Shown piece after piece: positions 26,809 to 36,220 of a stretch of 64,000 nt of DNA. The notes under the pieces are model-generated. The model did not search any database, had not been told where the DNA came from, and was given only the letters and a program-made list of their open reading frames with translations. This DNA comes from Clostridiales bacterium (GTDB lineage: Bacteria > Bacillota > Clostridia > Saccharofermentanales > Saccharofermentanaceae). Where the stretch lies: NCBI GenBank assembly GCA_017964005.1, contig JAGCSR010000056.1, positions 62,001 through 126,000 of the forward strand. The letters run 5' to 3'. Both the position numbers and the translations under genes were made by a program. Position 1 is the first letter of the stretch. Every line of letters begins with the position of its first letter.

Positions 26809-29574
26809 ATGACCTCTTCCGAACAGAATATAAACGAAAGCGTCACATATGAGGCGCCCCGATTAAAGACCAACAATCTGCCGCAGTATATACTGGCCTA
26901 TCTCTTTCCGTTCCTGACGGTGATCTCGGCTCTTGCCATCAATGAGTGCTATCCTTTCGGCAACAGGACTATGCTTACCGTGGACCTTTACCACCAGTAT
27001 GCTCCGTTCCTTGTGGCATTCCGCAATAAGGTGCTGAGCGGTGATTCCCTTCTCTACAGCTGGTGCGACGGTTGCGGCAATGAGTTCTTCGCGGCATATG
27101 CCAATTACACCGCAAGCCCCCTTAATATCCTGTCGCTCTTTTTTACCCCGAAGACGATGCCTGTCTTTATCGGTCTGGTAACATCCATAAGGGCGGGCCT
27201 TGCTTCGTTGTTCATGACAATGTTCCTCAAGGAAAACGACGAGGGAAGGATCGATAATGTTACCGTAGCCTTTGCATCTGCATATGCCCTTTGCGGCTGG
27301 TTCGTAACGGATTTCTGGAACATCATGTGGGCGGATGCCGTAGTCATGCTGCCCCTCATAATACTGGGACTTCGCAAGCTCTTTATCAAGGGCAAGTGGG
27401 GACTGTTCACCATCAGTCTTGCAGTGAGCCTTATATCCAACTACTACTCCGGATATTTTATCTGCCTGTTCCTGATATTCTTTGCACCGATCTACTGGCT
27501 GATGCTCTATAAGCCGACCAAAGATAAAGAAGATCCTCTGAGGATATCGGTCAAATCATTTTTCATATGCGCCGGAAGGTTTGCGGCAGGGTCTGCTCTG
27601 GCAGGCGCTCTGTCCGCGTTCATCACGGTTCCGACTTACCTTATACTCCAGCACTGTTCCGCTACCGGGGATTCTTTGGAGGCAAACTTCAATCTGCAGA
27701 ATAATCTCTTTGATTTCCTCGGAAGGTTTATGGTATCCGCGAATCCGAACATAAGGGACGGCATGGCGAATGTCAACTGCGGTCTGGTCGCGGTGATCCT
27801 TCTGCCTTTGTTGTTCTTCCTGCCCAAGAAGAGCGGTATCGGATTAAGACACAAGATAGGCTTTGCAGCAGTGCTCCTGATCCTGTACCTGAGCTTTTCG
27901 AACAGGATGCTCAACTTTATCTGGCACGGAATGCATTTCCCGAACCAGATCCCTTACAGGCAGTCGTTCCTCATGTCCTTTGTCATCGTATTCGCCGCAC
28001 ACACGGTCATAAGAAGGCTGAATATGCTGTCGGCAGGCAAGATCATGGGGTCCGTGGGCGGTGCGGCCGTCTTTCTGGTGCTTTTCGAGAAGTTCGGCGA
28101 AGGCAACGAAGGATATATCCAGATCGGACTTACATTGCTGTTCCTGTTCATTCAGGGCGCAGCACTTTACGTTATCGGCAAGAAGCCTGCCAAAAGTCCT
28201 TTGTTCCGCGAGACCCTGATCACAGTTACCATGATGATCGAGATCTTTACGGCATCCGTCGTTACCATCTCTTTGGTGGCGGATAACGAAGGTTTTGTGT
28301 CCTACGATTTCTTCGGGCAGAATAAGGATCAGATCACCGAATATGTCAACGAGCACGAAGGAGCCGATGGGCATAAGACGTTTGAGAGGTCTGAACTTTA
28401 TCCCAACAATATCTGCGATATCCAGTCCATCTATAACGTAAAGGGAATATCCATTTTCTCGTCGACGGCCAGAGAGAACTTCGTCAAATACATGAGAAAC
28501 TACGGGTTCCACAACAACGGCATCAACGGATTCCGTAATGCCGGTCTTACCCGCGTTACCGCTTCCCTGCTCGGTATCCGCAATCTCATCGAGATAAAAG
28601 AGACCCAGACGGTCCCGGCTCTGTTCGATCTTGAGTACGAAGAGGGCACAGTTAAGTCCTACGGCAACCCGGACGCTTTGGCAGTCGGATATATTACCGA
28701 CCGGGCGGTAGTGGATTACTATCCTGAGAATGACACATCAGATGTCTTCGACAAGACTAACGCATGGGTACGCGCCATGGGATCTGATCTTCCCGTATAT
28801 ACGCCTATCACCATGACTCCGGTGGAGGCGCAGGGATTCACGACAAACGATTCCGAGGGCCAGACCCTGCAGTACATTACCGCGGCAGGGGACGACGAGG
28901 AAGTGTCCTTTACGGTTAATATCGACAATGTTCCGGCCGGAAGGGATGTATATGTCTACGTTAATTCCAACAAGGGAGGAACGGTAGCCATAAGCCAGGG
29001 TGAGATCTTCAGGAATTTTGAGATCAGGAGTTATCAAATAATCACCTGCGGAGTTGCCGACGGCAATCCCATCACCCTTACGGTGAACTATTCGGACAAT
29101 CCCGGGACCATAACGGCTTACGCATATTCTTTGGATCCCGAAGGCTACCAGGCCATGCTCGATATCCTGGGAGATGAGGAACTTCAGGTAACCCACTACG
29201 ATTCCACGAGCCTGGAAGGACAGATCACCACGGAAGGCGGATTCCTTTTTCTTACGATCCCTTATTCCGAGGGATGGACATGTACCGTTGACGGTAATCC
29301 CTGCGAGATAACAGATATCGGCGATGCCCTTATGGGAATAGATCTTGGTGCCGGAACACATACAGTCAAGCTTGTCTATGCACCGGCCGGTATTACCGCC
29401 GGTATAGTGATATCTTTCGTATCCCTGATCGCGCTGGTTGCCATCCTGCTTCTTACCAATGTCAAAAAGAAGTCCGTCAGCGATATAGAGCCTGTCATTA
29501 CTTACGAGGAGGTCCCGGCGGAGATAAAGGAGGAAGAGATCCCGTTTGCGCAAGACGGCGGTGAAGGTCAATGA
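26809..29574 (+). CDS. YfhO family membrane protein (second of three)
   Basis: The 921-residue protein follows the YfhO layout: about 12-14 membrane helices in the first ~460 residues, an outside C-terminal region and a last helix near residue 870, then an acidic tail. The N-terminal signature has YPFG, DLYHQYAPF and an ASPLNILS element. ATG 26809 is preferred over an in-frame GTG at 26797, which sits on the AAGGG ribosome binding site. The stop overlaps the next YfhO-like gene by 4 bp (ATGA), so the two are translationally coupled. A role in surface polymer glycosylation is inferred from the family. Confidence 0.83.
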   Translation: MTSSEQNINESVTYEAPRLKTNNLPQYILAYLFPFLTVISALAINECYPFGNRTMLTVDLYHQYAPFLVAFRNKVLSGDSLLYSWCDGCGNEFFAAYANYTASPLNILSLFFTPKTMPVFIGLVTSIRAGLASLFMTMFLKENDEGRIDNVTVAFASAYALCGWFVTDFWNIMWADAVVMLPLIILGLRKLFIKGKWGLFTISLAVSLISNYYSGYFICLFLIFFAPIYWLMLYKPTKDKEDPLRISVKSFFICAGRFAAGSALAGALSAFITVPTYLILQHCSATGDSLEANFNLQNNLFDFLGRFMVSANPNIRDGMANVNCGLVAVILLPLLFFLPKKSGIGLRHKIGFAAVLLILYLSFSNRMLNFIWHGMHFPNQIPYRQSFLMSFVIVFAAHTVIRRLNMLSAGKIMGSVGGAAVFLVLFEKFGEGNEGYIQIGLTLLFLFIQGAALYVIGKKPAKSPLFRETLITVTMMIEIFTASVVTISLVADNEGFVSYDFFGQNKDQITEYVNEHEGADGHKTFERSELYPNNICDIQSIYNVKGISIFSSTARENFVKYMRNYGFHNNGINGFRNAGLTRVTASLLGIRNLIEIKETQTVPALFDLEYEEGTVKSYGNPDALAVGYITDRAVVDYYPENDTSDVFDKTNAWVRAMGSDLPVYTPITMTPVEAQGFTTNDSEGQTLQYITAAGDDEEVSFTVNIDNVPAGRDVYVYVNSNKGGTVAISQGEIFRNFEIRSYQIITCGVADGNPITLTVNYSDNPGTITAYAYSLDPEGYQAMLDILGDEELQVTHYDSTSLEGQITTEGGFLFLTIPYSEGWTCTVDGNPCEITDIGDALMGIDLGAGTHTVKLVYAPAGITAGIVISFVSLIALVAILLLTNVKKKSVSDIEPVITYEEVPAEIKEEEIPFAQDGGEGQ

Positions 29575-31874
29575 GAAGATCTCTGGCATCCAGGAAATAC
29601 TATATAGCGGGATTGATCGCGGTCTTTGCGGTAACTTGTCTTATCGCGTCTTCCGTCGTATTCCTGTGCCGTAATACGGATCCGGGCAAGATCATTCCGA
29701 AGGAACTTACCTCAAGGGGAGGCAAGTTCGATGAGGATATCGTCGGAAGGACGGCGATCGAAGCTTCGGACTGCATTGCGTTCAAGAACGGAACCCTCGA
29801 CTCCGGGGTGCTCCTCGACGACTACATCGATCCGTTCTTCTTCATAGGATCGCTCCTGCCTGAAGGGGCTTTGGAAGCTTTTTTCTATGCGGTTTACATA
29901 TTCAAGTTCGGTCTGGCTGCCTCTGTTATGTACTCATTCTTAAGGAGGAGGCTTGCCCTCAAGAGGACTTTTGCGATCCTCATGGGAATCTCTTATGCCT
30001 TAAGTTCCAGGGTGATATTCGTATCATCCCTTTCTCAGGCTCAGAATGCGGTGATACTGATCCCCGCTGCGCTGTCATTCATCTATGCAGCCGCAAGAAA
30101 GAATGATATCAGGAGTCATGTTCTCGTTGCCGTGTCAACATTCCTTTTGTGCCTGTCAGGTATGTCCGGAACTTTATCGGGGACGCTATTTGTTGCCGCG
30201 GCATCGCTCATAGTATGTTTTGCGGTTATTCCTTCAGGCAGGAAGGCTTTGGCAAGATGGGGGAAGATCCTGGCCTTCGGATTCTGCGGCATCTGCTGTT
30301 CCCTGTGCATGATCATACCCAGGGTCATAAGTTACGGGATCACATATGACTTCAAACAGGTAATAGAGGACCGCAGGGTGTATTATTCGTTCTTCGACAT
30401 GATATCCACCGCGTTCTCAGGTGCCGGGGGATCTTTGGATTACAGCGCGGTCCCGACTCTCTACTTCGGGATATTGCCGCTTATGCTTCTGATCCTGTTC
30501 TTCTTCAACAGGAAGATCCCGGCAAGGCTCAAGTTCTGCGCTCTCCTGCTGATCGCCCTGACCCATATATCCTGCGCGGTCTCCGTAGCTGATCTTACAT
30601 TGACATTCTTCGGCCAGTCTTCGATCGTAACGGATCTTCGCCTTATAGGGCTTTATGCGGTAGTGTTCTTCCTTGCATCCCTTTGCCTTGTCAATCTTGA
30701 GGGATTATCGGATATTGCAGTTCTTGCGGCGGGGATATGCCCGATCCTGGCGTTGATCCTGTTTAACGGTCTTGGCGGCGCGGTCTCCTACAATTTCACG
30801 TCTTTATATCTTCCTGGCGCGGTATGTATAGTGCTGGGCGCTCTGATATACCGCTACAGGAAGGACTTCCTTCCAAGGAAATTCCTGTATCCGTTCCTTG
30901 CGGCCGGGATCGCTCTCATATTCGTTAACACATTCATCATCTACGCGTCCGGGTCCGTTGAACCCGGAGATGTATCCGCTTCTTTCAGAGGCGAGGAGGA
31001 ATATGCGGTAAATGAACTGATCTCTGATGAGGATCTGTCCGTGTTCAATTCGGAAGAGGACATGTATCTGGTCATTCCCGTCACGGGCGCCAACCTTCTG
31101 GAACCTTCGATCCTTCCCGTATATATGGACTCGGTGTCTGCCGCGTCCACCGGGCAGAAGCTTTTCGCCAAAAAGGAGTTTGAGATCATCTCAACGGACG
31201 GCATCAACCGTGAAGAAGACGGATATTTTACGGCCGAGTCCGATTCGGCGGAACTTGTGATCGGGATGGATAATCCGGACGGGAAGGAGCTTTATGTATA
31301 CTGCGGTTTTGACGGTTCCAACTATTTCGAGGAAGATGACGGTTCCGCTGTGTCCTCCATCTATATTGACGGTGCGTTCTTAAAGCAGATCACCCGCAGG
31401 GGAGACCGGATCGAGGTCGTGGTCGGGATAGACGACAGACAGTCTGTTACGGCGCCCATCGAAGTCCTGGCTCTTGACCGGGAGGTTATGGATAAGCTTG
31501 CTGCTAAGTCCGGGGTGATGGGCGGCAAGAGGTTTACCATACCCAAATCGGCCATCGGAATGGGCGAGCAGTATATGCTGACCAATATCCCTTACGATGA
31601 CAGATATGAAGTCTATATCGATAACAGTAAGACGGTGACTTATTCCGTGCAGGATAATCTCGCGGTAAGATTTGAAGGACATAAGGACGGATCTGATGTT
31701 GAGGTCCGTATAACCAGGGGCGCTCAAGGCGGGATCTTAGGCATATCCCTGAGCCTGATCGCCGTCGCCGTGACTGCCTCTATTGCAGTCATCGGAACAT
31801 TGTACGAGAATAAGAAGAAGGGCAGGGTTTCCCTTGCCGCAAAAGAAGAAAGCGGGAATAACACATCATGTTGA
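29571..31874 (+). CDS. Divergent YfhO-like membrane protein (third)
   Basis: The 767-residue protein has about a dozen hydrophobic segments in the first ~470 residues, an outside region (about 470-720) and a final helix near 735. It keeps the general YfhO arrangement but the N-terminal QY signature is not recognisable; only DYIDPFFFIG sits at a comparable place. Coupling to the upstream YfhO gene through ATGA suggests the two act together, perhaps with distinct donor or acceptor. Family assignment is therefore moderate. It overlaps the exonuclease gene by 7 bp. Confidence 0.65.
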   Translation: MRRSLASRKYYIAGLIAVFAVTCLIASSVVFLCRNTDPGKIIPKELTSRGGKFDEDIVGRTAIEASDCIAFKNGTLDSGVLLDDYIDPFFFIGSLLPEGALEAFFYAVYIFKFGLAASVMYSFLRRRLALKRTFAILMGISYALSSRVIFVSSLSQAQNAVILIPAALSFIYAAARKNDIRSHVLVAVSTFLLCLSGMSGTLSGTLFVAAASLIVCFAVIPSGRKALARWGKILAFGFCGICCSLCMIIPRVISYGITYDFKQVIEDRRVYYSFFDMISTAFSGAGGSLDYSAVPTLYFGILPLMLLILFFFNRKIPARLKFCALLLIALTHISCAVSVADLTLTFFGQSSIVTDLRLIGLYAVVFFLASLCLVNLEGLSDIAVLAAGICPILALILFNGLGGAVSYNFTSLYLPGAVCIVLGALIYRYRKDFLPRKFLYPFLAAGIALIFVNTFIIYASGSVEPGDVSASFRGEEEYAVNELISDEDLSVFNSEEDMYLVIPVTGANLLEPSILPVYMDSVSAASTGQKLFAKKEFEIISTDGINREEDGYFTAESDSAELVIGMDNPDGKELYVYCGFDGSNYFEEDDGSAVSSIYIDGAFLKQITRRGDRIEVVVGIDDRQSVTAPIEVLALDREVMDKLAAKSGVMGGKRFTIPKSAIGMGEQYMLTNIPYDDRYEVYIDNSKTVTYSVQDNLAVRFEGHKDGSDVEVRITRGAQGGILGISLSLIAVAVTASIAVIGTLYENKKKGRVSLAAKEESGNNTSC

Positions 31875-32863
31875 GCAAGAAGATGATCGACGGGACTGAG
31901 CTGGTAGTCTTTGATATGGAGTGGAACCAGCCGTTCTCGGGAAAGACCGTGAGCAATGAGATTGCGGTCCTTCCCGGAGAGATAATCGAGATCGGAGCCG
32001 TCAGGTACGAATATTCTGACGGAAGGCTTAACAGGAAGGGAACATTCTCCTGCGACATCAGACCGGTGGTCTATAAGAAACTCCATTACCATGTGATGAA
32101 GATCACCCATAAGACAGATGCCGACCTGAAGAAAGGCATAGGCTTTGAAGAGGCTGCCGCCAGGTTCCGCGAATTCACAGAGGGCGCAGACCTTCTGGTA
32201 GGCTGGGGCAATTCCGATCCCAAGATATTGAAGAACAATCTGAAGTTCTTCGGACTCGATGATCACCTGGGAATGGACTTTTTGGATCTTCAGCCCATTT
32301 TCTCCGTGTTCTGCGGCCAACCCGGTCAGCAGAAGAGCGTTGAGTTTGCGGTAGATTATTATAATATACAGAAGCAGGACATATTCCACAGCGCCACCGC
32401 AGATGCCAGGTACACCGGCGAGGTCTTCGAGGAGATATTCAATCATAACAAGCCTGCGGAAGTAATATCAGCAGTATCAAGTTCATCCGTTAATCCCGAC
32501 ATGCCCACCGAATTCTCGTTCACGGGATCTGATGTGGATGAGGCGGAGGCCTGTTTTGCTGAGGTATCGGATAAGATCCTGATCTGTCCTTTGTGTTCCC
32601 GTAAACTTACCGGAACGATAAACCCCTTCAGGATCAGGAAGTCACAATATGCGCTCTTAAACTGTACAGAACACGGCGATATGTTCTGCCGCGTCCGGGC
32701 CAAAAGGAGGACGGGAGGAAAGTATTACGCAGCCGCCGTAATGAGATTTGCCACTCAGAATGACTACTATCTGGTGGCATCCAAGAAGGAAGAATTTGAC
32801 AAATACGGCTCGAAAGGAGCCCCGATTCCGGTCCCCGAACCCGCTCCTGAGACAGATGAATAA
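31868..32863 (+). CDS. DEDDh-type 3'-5' exonuclease with C-terminal zinc-finger-like segment
   Basis: The 331-residue protein has an exonuclease domain of the DnaQ/KapD type: motif I FDMEWN (Asp and Glu), an ExoII Asp at GNSDPKIL (about residue 115), and ExoIII HSATADA with the general base His and metal Asp (about 176-182). After about residue 235 comes a zinc-ribbon-like segment with CPLC and CTEHGDMFC, not usual for KapD, which might bind nucleic acid. The substrate could be RNA or DNA. Its ATG is inside the end of the YfhO-like gene, so expression is coupled to membrane genes with no obvious functional tie. Confidence 0.82.
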   Translation: MLSKKMIDGTELVVFDMEWNQPFSGKTVSNEIAVLPGEIIEIGAVRYEYSDGRLNRKGTFSCDIRPVVYKKLHYHVMKITHKTDADLKKGIGFEEAAARFREFTEGADLLVGWGNSDPKILKNNLKFFGLDDHLGMDFLDLQPIFSVFCGQPGQQKSVEFAVDYYNIQKQDIFHSATADARYTGEVFEEIFNHNKPAEVISAVSSSSVNPDMPTEFSFTGSDVDEAEACFAEVSDKILICPLCSRKLTGTINPFRIRKSQYALLNCTEHGDMFCRVRAKRRTGGKYYAAAVMRFATQNDYYLVASKKEEFDKYGSKGAPIPVPEPAPETDE

Positions 32864-32926
32864 GACAAATATGAATAGTTTGTAAACAAATTATTGAAAA
32901 AAAGTTAGCAAAATCTGAAATTTTTA

Positions 32927-32955
32927 TTGAAAAATGATTTCACATGTCGTAAAAT
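32927..32955 (+). promoter_or_regulatory. Promoter of the large PilX/GspK-like gene
   Basis: TTGAAA (32927-32932) and TAAAAT (32950-32955) with a 17-bp spacer in a very AT-rich region. The start near 32962 leaves a 68-base leader with AAGGAAGG before the ATG at 33030. Confidence 0.65.
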
Positions 32956-33029
32956 ACACGTAACGAATTAGGATTACCGTGTCTTCGGACGCGGGTGAAC
33001 ATACATTATAAGAAGGAAGGTACACTTCT

Positions 33030-34973
33030 ATGATGAGAATGATCAAGAACAGCCCAAAGGGGCACAGAGCAGATAAGAAGGGTGTTATCCTTGTAACTGT
33101 TCTGTTTATCCTTGCCATGGCGATGATATTCATCTCATGCGCACTGTTGCTGACCAGCGCTACGAGAGGCCGTGTCTATGAAGGGACTGAGAAGTCTCAG
33201 GCAAGACTTACTCTTACATCAGCGATCGAGTCTTTCTACCAGGCTCTCCAGATGCAGGAGATCACGGACGATGCTCTCGAAGCTTATGCTGATGCCAATG
33301 CAACGCTGCAGGTAATCATGGATGATAACACCATCCCGGGTATGTACGCATCAGGTCCTGCCGGCGGAACGGATAATGTTACGAATGCGAAGTTCTACAA
33401 CACCACCGTTGGCGGTAAGGATTATGTTGTTGTTGACTTCACAACAACGATCGGCGACAAGACAGAGAATGCAAGAGCATTCCTGTATGAGAATGAGATC
33501 CCCGAGCCTCCGCAGCTCTTCAATTCCCAGGTTGACTACAACGGCCCTATGGGAAACAACTTCCGTGGCGGTATCGGAAAGCACAATTTCTCTTCGAATC
33601 CTACGGACAATATAGTTGTTTGGAGAGGCGATTACCATTCCAATCAGTCTCAGGGAACTCCTACTTATTCTGATATGCTCTTTATCGGCGGCAACGGCGC
33701 CGGTGCAAAGAAAGCATATTTCGAGAACAATGAGCATATCCTGGGTGATATGATCTTCATGGATAACTACACATTATCCTGGAGTTCTACAGCCGGCAAT
33801 TTCGACGGTGACGTATATTTCCTCGGACCCGGAGGAAAGGCCGGAGCTTTCAGCGATTCATCAGATGCCAGCAGGTCGTATGCGAAGAGCAATTCCGTTT
33901 GGCTGTTTGCGAACAGGACCGGTAATGCCGGATCCGGCGAGAGCCCTAAGATAACATTCAATATGCTTACAGGTTCGAAGGCAACATTGTTCCTCAAGAG
34001 CCCCACAGGCGGATGGGATGCAAGCTTGGCAAGTGCTCTCAGCAGCGGCAACAACTACTCTTCCAAGATGAGTTCATGGCAGACTGCTTACAACAACGGA
34101 ACATACACATCCAAGGTAAACAAGGCTAAGAGATTCTATACAACAGACACCAGTTCTCTTGTTCAGGTCTATCCTACGACAAGCCAGATGAAGTCACAGT
34201 ATGGCATGCCTATATCTGCTTCGGATTGCACAGGATATACATCCACAACTCTCGGTGCCCTTTGCTCCACATACAGCGGGCAGATGATCCCGGCCGGTAA
34301 CTATCTCATTACTGCCGGCGGCGGAAACCACGAGGTTGGCGGTGACAGTGTTGCTGTAACCAAGTTGTTCCTTGACGGATCCGCGGATTATATCTTCTAC
34401 TTCAATACATCAGTAGATATCAACGGTATTATCTTTGCTGTCGTAAATCCTTCTCAGGATCATCACCAGTATTTCATCCTTGGTCCCGGAAAGAGTATGA
34501 CCATCAGCCATGACAACAATAATGCTTCCAAGGTCACATCAGGATTTATGTCTGTATCCAGAACCGGAAGCAGCAGCCCTTCGACATATTCTTCTGCTAT
34601 TGACGGACTGTCTCCGGCTGCCTGCAAGTCTGCATATGACGGAATAAAGAAGCCTACCATCCAGATCTACTGCATGGATAATAACTTCGTCCAGATAAAG
34701 AGACAGAGTGTAGTTGAAGCTTATGTCGGAATGTTCCAGAGCAGTTATAGCAGCCAGACGAGTGAACTCAATGTAATGAATCTGCAAACATCGCAGTTTG
34801 CCTTCTACGGAAGAATAATGGCAACAAAGATCACGAATACTTCCGGTGATTTCGGTATGCCTTACTGCCCTGCTCCCAATGTTCATAACGCTGAGGAGTA
34901 CACAGAGGTTTCTTCCAAGTACAAGGTTGCATCACTCCAGTACTACTACGGAGACGGAACGATTCCGGATTAA
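33030..34973 (+). CDS. Large PilX/GspK-like prepilin-type surface protein, 647 residues
   Basis: The N-terminus has a basic leader ending KKG at residues 16-18, followed at once by a ~25-residue hydrophobic helix (VILVTVLFILAMAMIF), the arrangement of PilX or GspK minor pilins. Position +5 of the mature chain is Thr, not the Glu of ordinary pilins, as in GspK-type tip proteins. The outside ~600 residues are rich in Gly, Ser, Asn, Thr and Tyr, with several GG and NG turns, and resemble no domain I can name. It has its own strong promoter and a strong terminator, about 6 kb before pilB. A tip adhesin or accessory pilin is inferred. Confidence 0.72.
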   Translation: MMRMIKNSPKGHRADKKGVILVTVLFILAMAMIFISCALLLTSATRGRVYEGTEKSQARLTLTSAIESFYQALQMQEITDDALEAYADANATLQVIMDDNTIPGMYASGPAGGTDNVTNAKFYNTTVGGKDYVVVDFTTTIGDKTENARAFLYENEIPEPPQLFNSQVDYNGPMGNNFRGGIGKHNFSSNPTDNIVVWRGDYHSNQSQGTPTYSDMLFIGGNGAGAKKAYFENNEHILGDMIFMDNYTLSWSSTAGNFDGDVYFLGPGGKAGAFSDSSDASRSYAKSNSVWLFANRTGNAGSGESPKITFNMLTGSKATLFLKSPTGGWDASLASALSSGNNYSSKMSSWQTAYNNGTYTSKVNKAKRFYTTDTSSLVQVYPTTSQMKSQYGMPISASDCTGYTSTTLGALCSTYSGQMIPAGNYLITAGGGNHEVGGDSVAVTKLFLDGSADYIFYFNTSVDINGIIFAVVNPSQDHHQYFILGPGKSMTISHDNNNASKVTSGFMSVSRTGSSSPSTYSSAIDGLSPAACKSAYDGIKKPTIQIYCMDNNFVQIKRQSVVEAYVGMFQSSYSSQTSELNVMNLQTSQFAFYGRIMATKITNTSGDFGMPYCPAPNVHNAEEYTEVSSKYKVASLQYYYGDGTIPD

Positions 34974-35006
34974 TGAAGTAGCTGATACTTGTATCTGAAT
35001 CAGATC

Positions 35007-35040
35007 AAAAAAGGGTTGTCCTAGCGGGACAACCCTTTTC
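35007..35040. terminator. Bidirectional terminator after the PilX-like gene
   Basis: Stem AAGGGTTGTCC/GGACAACCCTT (35011-35021 and 35027-35037) with A-run before and T-run after. It can end the rightward PilX-like transcript and the leftward prepilin-peptidase operon. Confidence 0.88.
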
Positions 35041-35063
35041 TCATTATGAATTATGAAGAATGA

Positions 35064-35492
35064 TCATTCCAAAGTGATCAGCCTGACCGCACCGATGACT
35101 TCAATGGCAAGGTCCGGTGCAGTATAAGAAGTGATCCGGATATCAGTAGATGAAGGGTCGATCCCGTATTGTTCCATACTCTCGACCGAAGCTCCGGTGA
35201 TCAGGGAATTGCCGGCAAGACGGGTAAGATCATCATGAAGAGGGTGATCTCCACTGATCATCCTGACAGAAGAACCGGACAACAGGAGGATCGCAACTTT
35301 CTGAGCCGGATCGGAAAGAGCCGTCATAAAAGAAGACAGCAGGGCACGTCCGTGTTCTGTGTCCTCCGAATACCAATCATGTTTGATATGGACTGTCAGG
35401 TCCAGGTAAGATCCCGGATCAAGTGTCTCTTCCTGAGGCAGGAGCTCAAAGTCAACAACGGTTGACGGATCATTGTTTTGACCGCACTTCAT
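35064..35492 (-). CDS. DsrE-like protein resembling the C-terminal domain of YedF
   Basis: The 142-residue protein resembles the C-terminal DsrE-type half of the selenium-metabolism protein YedF: a GRALLSSFMTAL helix, a strand VAILLLSGSSV, then DDLTRL, and a final VIGAVRLITL. The N-terminal SirA/TusA domain of YedF is absent and the Cys pair expected in the CGTC region reads TGAS. So no sulfur or selenium relay residue is visible there. The ATG at 35492 follows AGGAGGG; an in-frame TTG just before is less likely. It is the last gene of a leftward operon, overlapping the DUF6062-like gene by 23 bp. Confidence 0.6.
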   Translation of the reverse strand: MKCGQNNDPSTVVDFELLPQEETLDPGSYLDLTVHIKHDWYSEDTEHGRALLSSFMTALSDPAQKVAILLLSGSSVRMISGDHPLHDDLTRLAGNSLITGASVESMEQYGIDPSSTDIRITSYTAPDLAIEVIGAVRLITLE

Positions 35493-36219
35493 CAAAATCC
35501 CTCCTGTCCGAAGATAAGAATCTCATGGAACGCTGGATGGCATTCTTGCTATTGCCCCAGGGCTTGTCTTTATTCCTGTAGTCGAATTTCAATGTGAACC
35601 ATTCCACATCGTCTTCCAGAGTCTTGAATGCCGAAGCTGCATTGTTTTGGATATCGGAAACGAATTCCTGAGCATCAGACTGCGACATGGAGGTGGCAGC
35701 CCGAAGGAGCAGCGCGGTGTGGGGAAGACAGCAGGTCTTGTTCTTAAACTTTGCCTTGAACTGGTCATCATGCTTATACATCCAGATGATGACATCCGTA
35801 TAATGTCCCATCGCTTCATTTATGTTGTCACATATGGGGCAGGTCGCAACTCTTTTGTCGATAAGATCGGCAGCCTGATTGAGCTTGGCTTTGAAATCCT
35901 TACCTTTAAAGAGTCCTCCTGATGAAGGTGCCGCGGATTTTGCCAATGTGTCGCAAACCTCTGCGTCCATGTCTTTGAGGTGTGTATGGAGCATCAGTCC
36001 TAGACCGAGCCTTCCGGCTTCGCTGTTGTTGAGCATTCCCATGTGGACTGGGCAGAAACCGGTCTTGTTGGTTATGACTCTTGTATCAGGTTCCATGAGC
36101 GATGGTCCCAGATAGTAGTCGAGATAATTCTTCTCGGAATTGTCCCTTAATGTACAAAGGGGACATTCACAGTCTGAATCATATGCGTCATTAACGGGGA
36201 TCATATAGATCTTTTCCAT
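35470..36219 (-). CDS. DUF6062-like cysteine-rich protein
   Basis: The 249-residue protein has no known function. Four Cys/His pairs are visible: CECPLC (about residues 16-21), FCPVH (about 55-59), ATCPICD (about 125-131) and CCLPH (about 167-171), suggesting one or two metal sites. The remainder is mainly helical and soluble, with no signal peptide. I recall this pattern as family DUF6062. The ATG at 36219 has AAGGAG and lies one base after the stop of the preceding gene; an earlier in-frame ATG within that gene is unlikely. Its place in the yebC operon gives no clear functional clue. Confidence 0.68.
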   Translation of the reverse strand: MEKIYMIPVNDAYDSDCECPLCTLRDNSEKNYLDYYLGPSLMEPDTRVITNKTGFCPVHMGMLNNSEAGRLGLGLMLHTHLKDMDAEVCDTLAKSAAPSSGGLFKGKDFKAKLNQAADLIDKRVATCPICDNINEAMGHYTDVIIWMYKHDDQFKAKFKNKTCCLPHTALLLRAATSMSQSDAQEFVSDIQNNAASAFKTLEDDVEWFTLKFDYRNKDKPWGNSKNAIQRSMRFLSSDRRDFDEVRSKQ

Positions 36220-36220
36220 A

